Below, one piece after another: positions 1-12,797 of a stretch of DNA of 64,000 nucleotides. This DNA comes from Cyclina sinensis (lineage: Eukaryota; Mollusca; Bivalvia; Venerida; Veneridae): NCBI GenBank assembly GCA_012932295.1, contig JAAONU010000002.1:38189521-38253520 (forward strand), written 5' to 3'. The position numbers were made by a program, and so were the translations under genes. The notes beneath the pieces are model-generated. The model was not told the DNA's origin and made no database searches. It was given only the letters and a program-made list of their open reading frames with translations. Numbering within the stretch: position 1 is the stretch's first letter; each line of letters begins with the position of its first letter.

Positions 1-1724
1 TTGGTATGCTGGATGGTCATCACCAGTAGATGACCCCTATTGATTTTGAGGTTATTAGGTCAAAGGTCAAGATCACAGGGACCTTCATCCTAAAAACGGT
101 TTCCGATCAATAACTAGAGAATGCTTTGACCTAGGTTCACCAAACTTTGTATGCTGGTTGGTCATCACCAGTAGATGACCCTGTTGATTTTGAGGTCATT
201 AGGTCTAAGGTCAAGCTCACAGGGACCTTCATCCTAAAAATGGTTTCCGATCAATAACTAGAGAACACTTTGACCTAGGTTCACCAAACTTGGTATGCTG
301 GTTGGTCATCACCAGTAGATGACCCCTATTGACTTTGAGGTCATTATATCAAAGGTCAAGATCACAGAGACTTTCATCCTTAAAACGGTTTCCGATCAAT
401 AACTAGAGAACGCTTTGACCTAGGTTCACCAAACTTGGTATGCTGGTTGGTCATCACCAGTAGATGACCCCTATTGATTTTGAGATCATTAGGTCAAAGG
501 TCAAGCTCACAGGGACCTTCATCCTAAAAACGGTGTCTGATCAATAACTAGAGAACGCTTTGACCTAGGTTCACCAAACTTGGTATACTGGTTGGTCATC
601 ACCAGTAGATGACCCCTATTGACTTTGAGGTCATTAGGTCAAAGGTCAAGATCACAGAGACTTTCATCTTAAAAACGGTTTCCCATCAATAACTAGAGAA
701 CACTTTGACCTAGGTTAACCAAACTTGGTATGCTGGTTGGTCATCACCAGTAGATGACCCCTTATTGATTTTGAGGTCATTAGGTCAAAGGTCAAGCTCA
801 CAGAGACTTTGACTCTAAAAACGGTTTCCGATCAATAACTAGAGAATGCTTTGACCTAGGTTCACCAAACTTTGTATGCTGGTTGGTCATCACCAGTAGA
901 TGACCCTGTTGATTTTGAGGTCATTAGGTCTAAGGTCAAGCTCACAGGGACCTTCATCCTAAAAATGGTTTCCGATCAATAACTAGAGAACACTTTGACC
1001 TAGGTTCACCAAACTTGGTATGCTGGTTGGTCATCACCAGTAGATGACCCCTATTGACTTTGAGGTCATTATATCAAAGGTCAAGATCACAGAGACTTTC
1101 ATCCTTAAAACGGTTTCCGATCAATAACTAGAGAACGCTTTGACCTAGGTTCACCAAACTTGGTATGCTGGTTGGTCATCACCAGTAGATGACCCCTATT
1201 GATTTTGAGATCATTAGGTCAAAGGTCAAGCTCACAGGGACCTTCATCCTAAAAACGGTGTCTGATCAATAACTAGAGAACGCTTTGACCTAGGTTCACC
1301 AAACTTGGTATACTGGTTGGTCATCACCAGTAGATGACCCCTATTGACTTTGAGGTCATTAGGTCAAAGGTCAAGATCACAGAGACTTTCATCTTAAAAA
1401 CGGTTTCCGATCAATAACTAGAGAACGCTTTGACCTAGGTTCACCAAACTTGGTATGCTGGTTGGTCATCACCAGTAGATGACCCCTTATTGATTTTGAG
1501 GTCATTAGGTCAAAGGTCAAGCTCACAGAGACTTTGACTCTAAAAACGGTTTCCGATCAATAACTAGAGAATGCTTTGACCTAGGTTCACCAAATTTGGT
1601 ATACTGGTTGGTCATCACCAGAAGATGACCCCTATTGACTTTGAGGTCATTAGGTCAAAGGTCAAGATCACAGGGACCTTCATCCTAAAAACGGTTTATG
1701 ATCAATAACTAGAGAACGCTTTGG
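1..1724. repeat. 144-bp satellite array, about 12 units
   Basis: Tandem units of about 144-145 bp, each starting near TTGGTATGCTGGTTGGTCAT and containing AGGTCAAAGGTCAAG and GATCAATAACTAGAGAA, begin at about 1, 145, 290, 434, 579, 724, 871, 1015, 1160, 1304, 1449 and 1593. Units from 146 on recur almost base for base from 871, so a five-unit block of about 725 bp has been duplicated. The array runs off the left edge and stops abruptly near 1724. It is non-coding. Confidence 0.95.
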
Positions 1725-2099
1725 CCCAACCACAAGCAATTAGGTGCTGCCGGGAGCATTTATGTTTTACAAACATTTCTTGTTTATATAGACTTGTCAG
1801 CTCCTCACTGCAAAATAATTCATTGTTAATGTGCCTCCTTGAAATTTGCTACAGAACTATAATGTCATTCCTGGACCTCATAACTTCTTTCTGCAAACCT
1901 TTGTGCAGTTATTGTGCAGCAAAGCAATGAATTTGCACATGACATTTCTAACCACTTGGTATGAAGCAATAAGCCAAGCTTTTTACTGCAAAACAAATTA
2001 AACAATGTAGTATAAAAGATCCTTTAAACAAATTGCTGCTTAATAAAGCTGCAAACCAATGTGTTTACACCAGGACCTCCTAACACCTTATTACTAAAC

Positions 2100-2420
2100 A
2101 GTGTTATTCATGGAAATCCTAGCCTTTTGCTGCAAGACGGTGTGTATTCATGGCAGAAAATAGCCACTTGCTGCAATACTATGTTATTGAAGGGAATCCT
2201 AGCTACTAACTGCAAAACTGTGTTATTCATGGAAATCCTACAATTTCATTACTTGCTTGCAAACAATGTGTTATTCATAGAAATCCTACAATATCGTTAC
2301 TTGCTTGCAAAACAATGTGTTATTCATGGAAATCCTACAACACAGTTACTTGCTTGCAAAACAATGTAGTACTCATGGAAATCCTAGCCACTTGCTACAT
2401 AACAGTGTATGTTTTCTATG
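2100..2420. repeat. Degenerate ~40-50 bp minisatellite
   Basis: The phrase TGTTATTCATGGAAATCCTA followed by ACTTGCTTGCAAAACAATG recurs at about 2101, 2140, 2181, 2221, 2270, 2317 and 2366, with spacing of 40-50 bp. The open frames across it are a by-product of the repeats and carry no recognisable protein. Confidence 0.8.
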
Positions 2421-3911
2421 TGCTGCAAAACAATTTGTTATTCGGATCTCCAAGTCACTTGCATTAAAACAAAACTTCTGTTTTTGCACACTGCAGAACA
2501 GTTTTATGTTCCTGAACCTTCAAGCCACAATGATGCATCATATTCCTGGGCTTTCTTCATTGAAGTCTTTATTGATTGGAATGGATTGAAGTTGCTTAGA
2601 AGCTCTTATCAAAGGCTGCGTCATATTTCCATATTTATTCCTTGATAACCCAATGCCTGTTTATTGATTTGAAACAAAAGATAAAACACATGTCTTTTTT
2701 TAAAGAGAGAGTGAATATTTTACTGATGCAAGAAATATTAATTGTAAAGCAATTAGCTGCCGAATGGGAGCCTTTTGAAAACTACACTTGTCTGAAGTCA
2801 GAACAGTTAGGAGTAGGAAGTGAAATTGGTCTTTGATATATATACATCTTCTTTTTCTGAGGGCCCATAAAAGTGTTCAGGGAAATTTGAAAAATTTCTA
2901 TATTTGGTCAGTTGGTACGGGTTTGTACATTGATGAAATATTTTAGTCATGTGTAGAAATCTCTCCAGCATTCCTTATATACTTTTGAAGATTTTATGGT
3001 CATACAAGTAATAAGGACTTTTACAAATGATGAATAAAGATACAATATTATGTAATTTACATTGTACAAGCTCCTGAATGACAATTGTACCTAACAAAGG
3101 ACCTTACTTCTATCTTTACATTGATGAATTGGCCTTAAATTGTTTTGTTGCAGATCATTAAAATTGTAGAAGCCAAGTTGACAGTGATGTTAATTTAAGC
3201 TCGAAGAAAACCTTAAAAAACAGTTGGAAGAGAAGTTCATGCTACTGTTTTCCTGAATATTTAGTTATGAACTTAACTTTGCTAGACTCCAGAAACTATA
3301 GAAGTGTATGTAATTATTTTCCTAAATATCAAGTCGAAAAAGGTTTCCTGCAAAAATCCAGAAAAATTAGCTTTCCTTGAAAGAGAAAAGTCGGATATGC
3401 AGAAAAAAGAAGCCTGCTAGGATGTATTTAAATTTAATTGGAGCATTTATCATTGTCAGTTCACTGCTAGAATTTTTTTTGTTTCCAGGAAACCACAGAA
3501 GTTGCCAGTGAAATTTTCCGGATGTGCAATTAACTTTCTGTTTTTGAGATTTTCTTCAGAAAGTAACCTCCAGGGTGATTTATATTTTCATGGTTTGATC
3601 AAATTTTCAGGAAATTTAAGACAAATTAAAAACTAAAGATTTAAATGATTACTTTTTCACTGTTTTTTAAATACTTTGTTCTGTCAGGGAATCTTAAAAT
3701 ATTGGATGGACGAAAATGCAGCATTATTTGGTTTTTATATGCCATGGTAACCTTATTTGATTTTCCATTTAAAATTCTCATTGGTAGGGAGGGTGATGAT
3801 TTTTTAGATAACATTGTCACATTTAAAATCACCCTTCTAAAATAGTATTCCTTTATGTATTTAGTTTAAAGATAAGAGTCCTGAATTCAAGTGATGCTGA
3901 GTCAGTAAGTT

Positions 3912-3953
3912 TCATCATCAACATCAGCACCACCATCATCATCATCATCATCA
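3912..3953. repeat. (CAT)n microsatellite
   Basis: Imperfect CATCATCAACATCAGCACC then a purer ATC run. Simple-sequence repeat. Confidence 0.85.
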
Positions 3954-5114
3954 AATATCAGCAGATGATTTACCACAACAATATCAACTTTAAGACCACA
4001 AACAATATTAAAATCATCTCCACAGTAACTATTATCATGATCGCAATCAAAAAATAGCCGAGCATTTTGCAACATTTCTTATTTTAAGAACAAGATTAAT
4101 TTTCTGTTCCCCTTACAATGAACAAAATTGATTCACCTGATTGGCACAACTGTGAATATTTCCCAGAATGATTTCAGAATACATAAAATTCTATATGTAA
4201 TTTAGCCTCTATACATTTGCACGTCTGACAGTTGTATCAGTCAGTTCTTCTCCTACCTGTCAGGTATGTGAAAGGTGAAAGTGATTATAGTGATTACAGT
4301 AATTGCTACTCTCCATCAGGATTGTTTGTATCACCTGAGGAAGCAGTGCTCTTGAAAATGCTAATCCAGGGTTGGCCAGTTCTATTAAAAAACTTGTATT
4401 GTATTTCGGATGCGATGTTAAACCAAGGTTCCAGATATATTGCTATACACAGAGAATGTGAAAGAACCAGGAGTGTCTCTGGAACCGGATGCTTTCTGTG
4501 TCATGCACTGTCCCCCATACTCTTTCATTGGATGTGGGTACCAGACTGGTTCCATTGATGGTCTGGCATCCAGTTTGCAATCTGTATATTGTCATCATAA
4601 GAATCACTTTTGAATGATATACTGTCAGCCTGTCTTTAGCAGTCATATATGGTCCAGTTGGTCTGTAGCCTTGTCTGTTCTAAAAGTGATGTCAGTTACT
4701 GTGTAATTCTTGAAACATAATTGTTTTCAGACTTCAGTCATCTTTTGACCAGTAGATATTTCTGGAACCATAATCTTTGGCAATAAAATGTCTGCAAACT
4801 TTCTTAATGTTACTGGTTGAGCTTTTTAGCTGTCATAACAAATGGACAGATTTTTTTGTCTGTCTACATAGATGAGGAATGTATGTCCAGAGATCTGTTA
4901 TTAAGAGCCATATATGGAAACTTGGGTGAGATTGTCTTTAAGGGTCTCATTACAGGACTGCCAACATTTGATAAATCATGTTTGTAACAGACAGGTTATG
5001 TAATGTTGGTATGAAAAATGTTATAATGCCAGTTTACAATTGTCTGACATGAGCAAAAGTTCTTAGGATGAAACTTTACATGAAACTTTGACATTTGTTC
5101 ATTTTTTTGCTTAA

Positions 5115-5141
5115 GGGTTCCCGGGGGCGGGGGATGGGGGG
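5115..5141 (+). other. Possible G-quadruplex tract
   Basis: Four G tracts (GGG at 5115, G5 at 5123, G5 at 5129, G6 at 5136) are separated by short loops of 1-5 bases. This fits the usual four-tract G4 pattern and stands out in an AT-rich neighbourhood. No function is shown. Confidence 0.5.
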
Positions 5142-5689
5142 CAATACTTAACTACATTGCAAGGAAAAAATTGAAAGTCTGTTTTGCAGCACAGATTTTA
5201 AGCGGAATTTGCTTTCTCAGATACTTTTGATTCTAGGTGAAATAGATATGTTGGAAAAAGACAGTTGTTTATATTAACAGTCTTTGACAGAAATACTACA
5301 GTTGCAGCTTCTAAAGGTGTTTGATAGGCCTGATTCTGCTGCCTTTGAAGTAAGAAAACAAGTACAAACAGTGGAAAGATTGAAGAACTTCCGATCAAAT
5401 ATGAACCAGTTGATATGCTATGGTAAGGCAGTAATTGTGACTAACTGGTGTTCAGGCCTTATGGTACAAGAAATGGAGGTATTCAGTTCTCACAAAATTG
5501 AACTTTCATTGGTCCTTGCAAACAGAAGTGAATGTCTGACTTTTGAAAAGTGGAAGCTTATCTAGTAATAGTAAGGAATAAATCAATATCTTATAGGAGG
5601 CAGTCATCAAGGCTTTGCCATATGGTTGTTTAACTTGCAGTACAACTTTAGATCAAGATGACATTTAACGTCCCGTGGCCGGACCACTT

Positions 5690-5985
5690 TTCTTGATGTG
5701 GCATTGGCCCTGGTCTCAGCCATTTGCCCTGTCACAAGTAGAAGCTTTATTTTCAGATACAACAGTTGTTCAGATTTTCATTTATTCAATTTCATTTGGG
5801 TCTGGCCAACTACTAGATGGCATTTATGTCTGGCCAATTAAGATGTGGCCAACAGGACTGCATTGAGGTCTAGTCAACAAGATGCCATTTGGGTCTGGCT
5901 AACTAGACTACATTTGGGTCTGGCCAACTAAATGGCATTTAGGTCTGGCCAGTTAGATAGTATTTGAATCTGGCCATAGCTTCTT
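5690..5985. repeat. Degenerate ~32-bp minisatellite
   Basis: GGTCTGGCCAACTAGATGGC-like units (phrases CATTTGGGTCTGGCCAACTA, CATTTAGGTCTGGCCAGTTA and so on) recur about eight times at roughly 30-35 bp spacing. Confidence 0.75.
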
Positions 5986-6332
5986 TGTCCCCATTCAACT
6001 CTTGATGTTTGAGTCAGGACAATAGTCCACTTTTAGTTGTCTGTCTTGACTTAAGATACTCTTAAACTGTCATTCAGGTGACCAGCATGAAGGTTTTCAT
6101 TGACAGCATCATTGTTACATTGTCATGTACATTCATGTAAAAATTTGGCATATTTGTTACCATGATTACATGAGTGATTGTCTGAAGAGGTTGTTGTTGT
6201 TTCTTTTTTTATGAGAGCAGGTCAACTACTAGATCTCTCGTCTCAGTTAAGTGAATCTAAGAGCAATTGCTGAGTTTTTTTCATGTATGAAATAATTCTT
6301 CCATATAGCAATTTTCAAGTTTATAGTTAGTA

Positions 6333-7262
6333 CAGTAAAACCTCAATAATGAGACTACCTCTGGGACCAGCAATAAGTGGTCTTAATATTGAGTTGGTCC
6401 TAAAATTGAGTTCAGATGATGACATGAAGGTGTATGGTAGATTTATCGACCCAGTGTGTGTTTTGCGTCAATTGTAATGTCACTGAGCATAACTTATTTG
6501 TTTTATTTGTCCTTACTTTGATAACTAATGATTTGATCAGAATAATGGTCAATATATGGTTAAATCTATATAAATTGCAAAAAATATTGTTTGAGTATAC
6601 TTTTCTTTCAGTCTGTTAAGTAACTTTTGCTCGGCTATCATGTTTGTATTTCTTAACTAAAGAGATCAAATTTCAGGAGGAATATTTTGTGTAATCAACT
6701 TGTACAATGTGTATCAATCAAAATAAAAATGTAAAGTGATACGTAAATCTCACAAAATTTTGGATTTTAGTGTTGCATTAATTCGTTTGCGCATCAATTA
6801 GTGACTATTACAATAGAAAATTTATCGTGCAGTAGGCCGCAGTCTACTCTAATAAGGGTGTCATAAACAATTAAACCGATAACTGCCAACCTTAAGTAAA
6901 TTATCCACACCTGGATCTTTTTGACCTGTCAAATTATCAATTAACACCGATTAACACGAGGTGCCCATTATGTACATGTTTGTGTAAACAAGTTTGCCGA
7001 CCTCGACCTTTGATGAATAGCTAAAGTCAACAGCTGCCCGTTTTGTTCCGTTCTGGTCGCGGTCGTAATTTCGAGTTCAAAAAAGGTTTGTATTTTAATT
7101 CGGGACCGGAAATTGCGGTCGCAATACACAATATTGAGTTGGTCTTATTACTGAGTTTGACTAACAATAGAATATATAGTAAAAAAATCGGGACCAGAAG
7201 AAAATGTTCGTAATATTGAGTTGGTCTGTATATTGAGTTGGTCGCATCGTGAGTTTTTACTG
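6333..7262. mobile_element. Non-autonomous DNA element with TA target duplication
   Basis: The left end CAGTAAAACCTCAATAATGAG (6333) matches the reverse complement of the right end (CAGTAAAAACTCACGATGCG, ending 7262). Both are flanked by TA (6331-6332 and 7263-7264). The interior repeats 'ATATTGAGTTGGTC' near both ends, and 6820-7120 is richer in CpG than its surroundings. CAGT...ACTG ends with a TA duplication are typical of the pogo/Tigger branch of Tc1-mariner. At 930 bp with no transposase frame, it is a MITE-like or deletion derivative. Confidence 0.65.
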
Positions 7263-7264
7263 TA

Positions 7265-8765
7265 AGTGGAATAGGAATATAGTTTTAAAAGGATATTTGG
7301 ATGTTTCATGTATCTCTCTTGTGTACATTTATAAATCTGAATTACCAGAATGATTCAAACTGAATTACAAAAATTTGTTAATTAATGTTATGGTTAATTT
7401 AATGTAAGTTTTGATTCAGTTACAAAAGTGAGATCGTAAAAAAGTTGTTAAAGTTCTTATTACTCAGTAAGACATGAAGTGATTTCCAAATGTACTGTTT
7501 TATACTCACTATTTTTTTATCATTTTGTGGTTTCCAAATGTACTCTGGTACTCAATATTTAATAATATTCAACCTCAACCTGTTGGAAGGATGTGGTTTG
7601 GCTGTAGAATTTTTTCCCTGTCTAATCTGCATATTTTAATGTAACAGATCCTGTGTCTGTTGTTATGGAGGATAATTAATAATTAGAATTAATTGTGATG
7701 GATATTTAATGAGACAGTTCGTTGTGTTGCTGATTCTGTTACACTTTTAATTTTGTCTGCCCTATTGTACCTTATGTTTCAATATCTTTCCTTAAAGGTC
7801 CATAGTTGGAAAAAAAGGTCCATGGTTATAAAGGTCCCTGGTTTGAGTCTGTTATCACTAATGCTAATTATTAAATTAGAGTTGATTGTGATAGAAATTA
7901 AGTAATGATTCTGAATGTCAGTGATCTTTATCTTTGTTTACTTTGCCATCATGGCATCCCTACAATTTACTCCTGTGGCTAATCTGACTGCAGTATATGA
8001 TCTCCCTATGGGTTAGGTTAGCTTAGCATAGCATTTTTTAGGATATTTATTTAGATTGTTTATGGGCTTGAACTCTTGTTAACTGTAGTATGTTTAGTTT
8101 TGAAGTTTCACAGTTATTTTCAATACAGAATTTAAATGTTTTCATACTGCAATATATTTCTTTGTAAAGTAAATCATCTTGACCTTACAATGCTGTAGTA
8201 ATAATCAGTAAAGTAATAACATTTTAATTCTTACACTTATGTGACCCTGATGTTACCTTTGTTTACATGAATTTCCATTAGAATTCAGGCCTGAACCAAC
8301 TCCATAGTATCTTCTAAAACTAGACCATGAAAAAGAAATGCATGCATGTTTTATTGTAAGAAATCAGGTCTTAGCATCTTTATACATATAGTTTTCTTAA
8401 CCTCTTATTGACCTCTTCAGAATGATACAGTTATTTTCTTCACAAAAAAATCTCAACTTGTTTTGATGAAGAAATACATTCACAGCTGGTCTGCAAAATT
8501 GTTCTTGTGTTCAGAAGCTTTACATCATTTACTGTAAATCTAAAGAATCCAGAACAGTGGGTGTGTCTCCTGCTGCGGATTGTTTCAGCTGAAATGAAGG
8601 ATTAGTTAATACATTTTTACCAGACTAGATAATTTTGAGAAAGTCCCTCAGTATATTTTTATCATGGTAACACTTCTGTTTGTATTAATATTTTTGTTAG
8701 GATGATTTATTTATTCTGTTTATGATAGTCCAAATACTAACCTATTTTGCATTTATGTATTTCAG
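7265..8765. other. Gene-free stretch upstream of the tau gene
   Basis: AT-rich, with no supported exon or repeat array. It probably contains promoter and 5' intron sequence of the gene that starts coding at 9069, but no core promoter motif can be assigned with confidence. Confidence 0.5.
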
Positions 8766-9068
8766 AAAGATGATCATTTTATGACAGTGAGACAGAAGCC
8801 AGTGGTTTTTGTGACAGAGAACTAGTTCTAGTGGGAAGGCAGTTTGTGCTTGATTAAAAAAAAAACAACAACACACATTTCTTGGAATTGAACTAGACAG
8901 TGAGGAATTAGTTCTAGTGATTTTTATATGAATCAAGTGCAGCATTGATTGAAGGAGTGTGGTGTTTTCCCAGATTGGAATATCAAATTGTGGCACAGAG
9001 GATATAAGTGTTTTTGGAAAACAGGATAAATTAGTGTCTGCATAAAATTTCGTTTCAGCTGAAAAGAA
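8766..9068 (+). other. Probable 5' UTR of tau start exon
   Basis: An acceptor-like CATTTATGTATTTCAG ends at 8765, and a second one (AAAATTTCGTTTCAG) ends at 9058. An in-frame TGA at 9060-9062 closes the frame just upstream of the ATG at 9069, so the sequence before it is untranslated. Which acceptor or start site is used cannot be decided from DNA alone. Confidence 0.45.
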
Positions 9069-9114
9069 ATGGCAGACACCCAGGCTGAGAAATTGCAAAA
9101 CATGAACATTCAAG
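9069..9114 (+). CDS. tau: Tau-family gene, start exon
   Basis: This exon encodes MADTQAEKLQNMNIQ plus the first base of the next codon. The ATG has a good context (A at -3, G at +4) and is the first ATG after an in-frame TGA at 9060. The donor AAG|GTAAAG follows at 9115. It ends in phase 1, matching exactly the phase-1 start of the next exon at 11745 and giving the joined sequence NIQ-DFDGSEFDPF. A short coding start exon followed by a long acidic exon is the usual layout of tau/MAP2 projection domains. The residues themselves are not diagnostic; the call rests on splice phase and the continuation. Confidence 0.7.
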
Positions 9115-11744
9115 GTAAAGTAATGCCACCTGTGATCTAAAAATATATTTAGAATAACAACATGAACTACATTTAATTAAGTAGAGCCAAGGATAAGGGG
9201 CTGAAACTGTTTTTTTTTTTAAATAAAATTGCTCTGATTTACTACAAATGCACACATAGCAAAAACACTTATATATACATATACATATATGTGGTACTTA
9301 GGCTTATGTACTTAAAACATATTAACTAACCTAAACTACATGTAGCACTCATCCAACCTTCACCTTGCCTCAGACATAAAAAAATCAGTTTTGGTCAGAC
9401 TAATGTTTCTATGGTAATAAGCTTAAAATCCTAGTAAAATGGAAAAAAAACACCATAAACATTATAATCATTTAAACAAACATGAAATGTAACATCTGAA
9501 AAAAGTTTTTTTTTTATCCTACAGTTCAGATTACAGCACAATGAATATTGTGGTTACAAAGATACAAATAAGCTAACTTTCCTTGCCTGAAGCCAGTTGA
9601 GAAAGATAAAATCAACTAGTTTTACAATCTTAATGTAAATATGTTACAGAAAAAATAACTTACAGAGACGTTTTCTGGGTTTCTCAGATGTGTGGTATTT
9701 CTTACAGAGACTGATTATCTAGATTTACAATTCAGATGAACACAAAATTTAATGTCAACTGGAGAAAATTACACTTAACCACATCCTAAGGTTTATCTTT
9801 AGGAAGACTGCAACATGGAAGAAATTCAGAAACAATATTTGAGAATTCAACATTTGATAAGTTAAAACATGGATGTTAATATGAAAGGTCATATGAAAAT
9901 ATATTAAAAATTAATTGTCTTTCTGAGTAAATTTCTCTTTTTATGTAACCCATGTTGCTTTACATTCTGCAAACCATAAGTGTTATCTCAAGACTTATTT
10001 AGTATGATATGTTTAATCACAGTGTTTTACAAACTGTACAGTACGTTTTACTCCTGTAACTTAATTACATCAAAGTAAATGCCTTTTTTTCCTGTTTTTC
10101 CTGTAGCTTTTATAGAATGTATGTCTAAGATAACGCTGGCTTTATCACCTAAAAAAAGTTTGGTTAAAGATTATGTATCTTTGGCTTGTTAGTTGACTCT
10201 GGTTTAACAGCCTAGCAGCAATTTGGCAGTTTATCTTGTGCCATATTTCTTGTGACAGAAATAAACAGAAATTTGGCATTCAGCAGCAATTCATGACTCT
10301 AGGGACTTTCTCAAAACACTTGTGTATAAATTGTTATTAACTAAAGTATGTTTTCAAATACCCGAAACTTAAAAGTCTGTACAAAACCAGCAGCTGCTAT
10401 TTTACTCACTAATGACCATAGAGTGTGATGCAAGAAACCTAAAGTGTCATAAAACCATATAATGTGGTGGTGATTTTCAGGAAAAAATGTTTTTCAGGGT
10501 TTTTTTTTCTTTAAATTAATTCAATGATTAAATTCTGCTTCAAATGGGGAACCAGCCTCTCTCATGCAGTGTACTTGGCTGGTGTGGAACAAGACAGACA
10601 AAATTTTGAATTCTAAAATGAGGTTCAAGGTGTGGAGAGGGTGGTTAGAATCATTAATGTTTTCATCTTGAAAGTGATGTGTAATGGGGATGGGTATTGC
10701 ACTTTATGAATATCCTGTTAGAACAAACAAGATTTTAAGGTTGCACTTCCATTCTTCATCTAAATGCTTATTTGATGAAAAAGACACTCATTATATGCAG
10801 AAAATTCACATGCAAGAGAAAATAAGTCAAAAAGAGAGTCAGTATTCTTTGCTAATATTCCTTAGAGAATTGAGTCAGTAATTGTTGCTGAAATTTAAGG
10901 GAATTCCAAGGAATTCATAGAATTTAGAAATAATTGGATGCAGCAATTTGCCTTTGGAGAATGTGTCTTTTTTTCTACTTTGAAAATTACACCATGCACA
11001 CCCTAGGGTGCTTTTATTTGCCAACAAAAGTCTTTTAGTATAATTTGAACTTAATGATTTACTACTTTTTACATGTTTTGTTAGGAAGATTTTTTGTCTT
11101 GTTTTTAACATTTTACTGTACTTTTGGGGAAAAAAATAGCTGCATCTAACATTGTACTCAATACCAACAAGATTGCAGAAATATTTACGGGTAGTAGTTT
11201 AGGAAGAATAAACTGAGTGTTGTCATTACTTTTGAATTTCAAACTTGATTATTTTTTGCAGGTGGCATCTTTAATCAGTCTTTATTGTTGATGTCATGAA
11301 AAAAAATATTTAAAGGTGAAATGCTAGAAACCTAACTAAAAGCAGTCAAAAGGCTTGACAAAATACTTCTGAAATTTTCATTACTTTTAACAGGTGGCAT
11401 CTTTTATTCTTTCAGATCTTAATTCTTTATATAATTAGAATGGTAACATTACACCTCATCTTAATATGATAATGAGTTATGGCAAACCAGCCCCTGGCCA
11501 GCAAATAGGCAGTGGTGTGAATCATTTTGATGTCTCATAATAAAATGTCAGGCTAGATGCATTCGCATAATGAAAGATGAACTGTTCTCCATTGTGGATT
11601 TTACTGAAAAACATCTTCCTAGACATATGAAAATGTTATATGTTGTTTTTTGATACATAATTAATTATTGAGATATATTTAAGATTGATTGAACTTTGAT
11701 TAATTTCATATCGGTGAAGGCTTAATTGAAACTTCTTTTCACAG
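9115..11744 (+). other. Intron 1, no other feature
   Basis: 2.6-kb intron between GTAAAG (9115) and TTCTTTTCACAG (ending 11744). It is AT-rich with A/T homopolymers, and no gene or clear repeat array was seen. Confidence 0.6.
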
Positions 11745-12797
11745 ATTTTGACGGGAGTGAATTTGACCCCTTTTCACCTAATAACAAAGTGGCTAATATG
11801 AATAGCAGTGAGCAGCCTGTAGATTTATTAGGGGGATGTTTTGAAAATGGACAAATGACAAATGGAGGTGATAAACATGTGTCTTTTGATCAGGAGGCTG
11901 GTATAGGGCTTCCAGATCCTTCATACATTGGTCAAGGTCAGATTCCTGGGTTTGAAGGTCAAAAGAGTGATGGACTACAAAGGAATATGAGTGAGGGTGA
12001 AATTTTAGGTTATCAAAATGAATATGGTGAACCATATATGACTGGACAAGTGGAATATACAGGTGAAAGTGAGGGGGATAATCTAATAGATACTCAAGGT
12101 ACCAGTGTTGACTCTTATTCGCAAGGTCAAGGTCATTTGCCTGATGGTGATGCAGCAGAATATTCTAGTTCTGATCCTAGTCAAAACTTATATGATCAGT
12201 ATGTTGAAAATGATTATGCGGGTGATAACGAAGCAGGTGTGAGGATAGTTGAAGAACAGTTTGACAGTCCTGTAAATTATGAAAATGATGAAACTGATCC
12301 AGAATCATGGCGACCAGAGATGGATTCAGAGAGATTACGGAGATCCAGGTCACCAGAAAGGTCAGTGTCACCTTACGTGAAATCAGAAAGTTATGGAGAT
12401 GTTGACTCAGACATGGTTAGCTCCCCTTCCGAAATGTCACACCAGGAACCATTATCTGAACCTGTAGGGGGTTCTAGTGAACGTGAATCATCCATTCCAA
12501 AGTCTGGAGGTGTTGAAACCCCTGACTTAGTATCCCAGGGTTCACAGCAGATGTCTTCAGAGGAAACAGAATCACTGGATTCTAGATCAGAAACGGACAG
12601 TACACCAAGAAAACGTAGAATTCCAAAACCAAAAGCAAGGAAACCCTTAGAGTTACCTCCCTGGGATGATAATGTAGTGATTCCGAAGCCTCCGAGGATG
12701 AAACCAACTTTGATTGGTAAACATGCTGACTTACCACCACCATCACCTCCTCGGTTTCACCGACCATTTACTGCACCGGCACGACACAGTGCAAAAG
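11745..12797 (+). CDS. tau: Tau-family projection-domain exon (acidic, then Pro-rich basic)
   Basis: Long exon of about 351 codons, acceptor CTTCTTTTCACAG, donor CAAAAG|GTTATT at 12798, starting and ending in phase 1. The N-terminal three quarters is acidic and disordered, rich in Gly, Asp, Glu, Ser and Gln, with Tyr-containing patches (for example YGEPYMTGQVEYTGESEGD). Around 12330-12600 it becomes Ser/Arg rich (RRSRSPERSVSPYVK). From 12590 to the end it is proline-rich and basic (TPRKRRIPKPKARKPLELPP, then LPPPSPPRFHRPFTAPAR), with PxxP motifs that could bind SH3 domains and SP/TP sites for proline-directed kinases. An acidic projection followed by a basic proline-rich flank before the repeats is the order seen in tau and MAP2. 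If the donor is not used, translation ends at a stop at 12812-12814. Confidence 0.85.

Larger units (their letters stand above)
2421..5689. other. Gene-free stretch
   Basis: No exon, domain or RNA gene could be supported here on either strand. It is AT-rich unique-looking sequence with a short CAT/ATC microsatellite (about 3912-3953) and one G-rich tract (5115-5141). Confidence 0.6.

Noticed and set aside
2061..2645. Overlapping 78-102 aa ORFs.
   Set aside because: Mostly translation of the CATGGAAATCCTA minisatellite; the frames overlap and no family is recognised.
5284..5565. 93-aa ORF with a plausible hydrophilic sequence.
   Set aside because: No homology recognised, no convincing splice sites or neighbouring exons in phase. 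Length is within chance for this base composition.
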